NCBI RefSeq assembly: GCF_036057275.1
Contig: NZ_CP107946.1
Coordinates: 92,460-156,459, forward strand
Direction of reading: 5' to 3'
DNA: 64,000 bases
From: Streptomyces sp. NBC_00390
GTDB lineage: Bacteria; Actinomycetota; Actinomycetes; Streptomycetales; Streptomycetaceae
Below are positions 62,770 through 64,000 of this stretch, piece after piece. The notes under the pieces are model-generated. The model was not told the DNA's origin, ran no database searches, and saw nothing but the letters and a program-made list of their open reading frames with translations. Both the position numbers and the translations under genes were made by a program. Every line of letters starts with the position of its first letter. Position 1 is the first letter of the stretch.

Positions 62770-63016
62770 TGATCGGCGGTTGCGTGTCTAGCCCCCGCCC
62801 CCACCACAGTCCGCAGCGCAAGCGGTCTCAGTCGTCCCCTCGCGAGTGCTGTCCACGTGCTCACCCCGAGACCCAAGGGACGAGACCGCCCACGATCCGC
62901 CCGCCCGAGTGCCGAAGTCCGGCACACCACCGACCCGAAGGGGGAACCATCCGTGTCCACGCTCGAACTGCTCGTCGTTCTGCTCCTGGTCCTCGTCGCC
63001 CTGCTCGCCATGGGAG
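62770..63016 (+). repeat. Direct repeat copy B (intact)
   Basis: Partner of 61541-61787. It contains the promoter-proximal region and first ~20 codons of the intact 57-aa membrane protein gene. The two copies flank the MoxR/vWA relic. Confidence 0.8.
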
Positions 63017-63126
63017 GCCTGGCCTACCTGGCCTACCGTCACCCCAAGCTGGCGACGCCGCTGCTCGTAGCAGGCACGTTCGCCGCGGCGCTCGTCGGCG
63101 TGGTTGCAGTCATCGTCGCGCGGTGA
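62953..63126 (+). CDS. Small two-helix membrane protein
   Basis: 57-aa protein made almost wholly of two hydrophobic segments (LLVVLLLVLVALLAMGGLAYL and LLVAGTFAAALVGVVAVIVA) joined by YRHPKLATP. GTG 62953 follows AAGGGGG. Its stop overlaps the next GTG (GTGA), starting a three-gene overlapping operon. Its small size and hydrophobicity suit a plasmid transfer (Spd-like) or holin-like role; none is proven. Confidence 0.6.
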   Translation: MSTLELLVVLLLVLVALLAMGGLAYLAYRHPKLATPLLVAGTFAAALVGVVAVIVAR

Positions 63127-63371
63127 CGTGGGCCCGAGCCGGACGGCCACCCGGCAGGCCCGGCACGGGTCGATACGCGCTGACTTGCGCCTATCGCTGG
63201 GGCATCAGCACATCCGGATGGGTTCCGTCGCAGTGGCGGTACCACGGCGAGCTCAAGGTCATCGGCATCGCACTCGCCGGTCTCCTCGTGCTGCGGGTGG
63301 CGTTCGGCGGCCGCCGCGAGAAGTCCGGCACCTTCGAGTTCTCCGGCTCCGGCACCTGGAAGCAGAACTGA
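63123..63371 (+). CDS. Small membrane protein, second gene of operon
   Basis: 82-aa protein with basic N-terminus, one membrane helix (VIGIALAGLLVLRVAFGG) and a Gly/Ser-rich tail (TFEFSGSGTWKQN). It starts at GTG 63123, overlapping the previous stop, and its own stop overlaps the next ATG (TGATG). The family is not recognised. Tight coupling suggests that the three proteins work together in the membrane. Confidence 0.55.
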   Translation: MTWARAGRPPGRPGTGRYALTCAYRWGISTSGWVPSQWRYHGELKVIGIALAGLLVLRVAFGGRREKSGTFEFSGSGTWKQN

Positions 63372-63876
63372 TGCCCGCCGGACCGCAGCAGATCGTCTTC
63401 AAACGCCGCCCCGCCTTCGGCGGCCACTGGGCCGACTGCCCCGAGGCGAAGACCGGATGGCCCGCGAAGGCCATCAAGCTGTACGTCACCCCGGCCGGGG
63501 TGACGGGCACCTGCGGGCAGACCCACCGACCGCGCGGCGACGACGGGCGCAAGGCCCGGCCCGCCGAGTGCGTCTTCCAGGTCGAGCAGGTGACCAAGGA
63601 GGAGCTCCAGGCGCTCGCCGCCCCCGGCAAGACCGGCCGGGTGCGCGGCAAGCTCCCCACCGGCAAGAGCGTCGACGGGCAGATCATCTCCTTCGGCGCC
63701 CGGGCGGCCGGATCCCAGGCCGGCGGCGGCAACGCCGCCCAGGCGTTCGCCGCCGCCAAGAACGGCAAGGGCGCGGCAGCCCCCGCCGCCCCGGCCCAGG
63801 TGCCGCGCGGTGGAAGCGGCGCGATGACCGCCTTCTTCGGTGCCGTCGCTGCGACCGCCGGGGCCGTCGGCCAGGC
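63371..63876 (+). CDS. Hypothetical basic protein, 3' end replaced
   Basis: At least 168 residues: a compact N-terminal domain with two to three Cys (HWADCPEAK, GTCGQTHRP, ARPAECVFQVEQ), then an Ala/Gly-rich linker and GGSGAMTAFFGAVAATAGAVG. The frame stays open to the window edge, but after a CTCGAG at 63876 the DNA is antisense to a parA fragment, so the natural C-terminus has been lost. Such Cys-containing plasmid proteins are common beside small Spd-like genes. Function is unknown. Confidence 0.5.
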
Positions 63877-64000
63877 TCGAGGGCTGTCTCGCGGGCGCGG
63901 ACACCGGACAGTTTCACGTCCAGGAGGAACGCGTCGGTGCACGACGGCAAGAGGTGCAGCTGGCCGCCGAAGCGTTCGTCCGAGACCTCGGTCACAAGGT
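63876..64000 (-). pseudogene. parA fragment running into right window edge
   Basis: Minus-strand codons encode TEVSDERFGGQLHLLPSCTD, AFLLDVKLSG and VRARETALE, almost identical to ParA residues in 51515-51633. Homology stops at CTCGAG (63876-63881), a hexamer present at the same place in parA (51628-51633). Downstream parts of parA are absent; more of the 5' part may continue beyond the window. Confidence 0.8.

Noticed and set aside
63900..64000. Plus-strand continuation EVQLAAEAFVRDLGHK of the gene at 63371
   Set aside because: It looks plausible, but the opposite strand matches ParA over about 39 residues at high identity, so the plus-strand reading is a shadow.

Overview
The DNA is GC-rich actinobacterial sequence, almost certainly Streptomyces: strong third-position GC bias, many GTG starts, a SARP regulator, an aromatic type II polyketide cluster, and a plasmid-type replication/partition region. 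No rRNA or tRNA gene was seen. The left edge cuts an aromatase gene and the right edge cuts a parA-like fragment. The window reads as a biosynthetic gene cluster lying on, or recently joined to, a large (probably linear) plasmid.

1-34.9 kb is an aromatic polyketide glycoside cluster. On the left are a partial di-domain aromatase/cyclase and an acyl-CoA ligase fused to an ABM mono-oxygenase domain (+). Facing them is a minus-strand operon: KS-alpha, chain-length factor, ACP, a FabL-like reductase, an FAD mono-oxygenase, an OxyN/MtmX-type cyclase and a SnoaL-like protein. A SARP activator diverges from the KS. Next come a sugar 3,5-epimerase, a relic of a type I PKS module, a DUF402 (FomD-like) protein, and a resistance/export operon (UvrA-like DrrC homologue, PadR repressor, DrrA/DrrB-type ABC transporter). 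A PgaE-type hydroxylase, four GT-B glycosyltransferases and a deoxysugar set follow (aldo/keto reductase, 2,3-dehydratase, Gfo/Idh 3-ketoreductase, C-methyltransferase, 4-ketoreductase), then a TylF-type O-methyltransferase and a truncated FAD mono-oxygenase. NDP-glucose synthase and 4,6-dehydratase are not in the window. The gene set suggests a DNA-binding aromatic polyketide carrying several 2,6-dideoxysugars, at least one of them C-methyl-branched; acyl-CoA ligase plus PF04199 cyclase recalls aureolic acid and tetracycline-type clusters. Two SDR genes are each cut in half, with reciprocal halves at 10.5-10.9 kb and 30.2-31.3 kb. This is the signature of a ~20 kb inversion of the sugar/resistance half of the cluster.

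34.9-39.4 kb holds a CRISPR array with no cas genes that contains an inverted junction (a hybrid palindromic repeat). Beside it is a replication module: a small protein, a P4/D5-type helicase, a primase-polymerase, and an iteron field upstream that is a good origin candidate. 39.6-45.5 kb is mobile: a NucA/NucB-like nuclease, a cargo-carrying IS630 element (29-bp inverted repeats, TA duplication, nitroreductase plus HxlR, dead transposase), a DUF6461-like protein and an apparently intact IS3 element.

45.7-57.3 kb is the maintenance region: parA and parB, seven ATTACGNCGTAAT palindromes (candidate parS sites, one inside parB), a decayed parB copy, a two-gene NTPase-repeat system whose proteins share a beta motif, a second decayed CRISPR array and a DUF2637 membrane/HTH protein. 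57.3-64 kb is decaying arm DNA: two wHTH regulators with TTGCC-TATA-GGCAA operators, 36- and 52-bp perfect palindromes with the same core, GC hairpin tandems, a broken MoxR/vWA relic inside a ~250-bp direct repeat, three small overlapping genes and a chimeric parA fragment.
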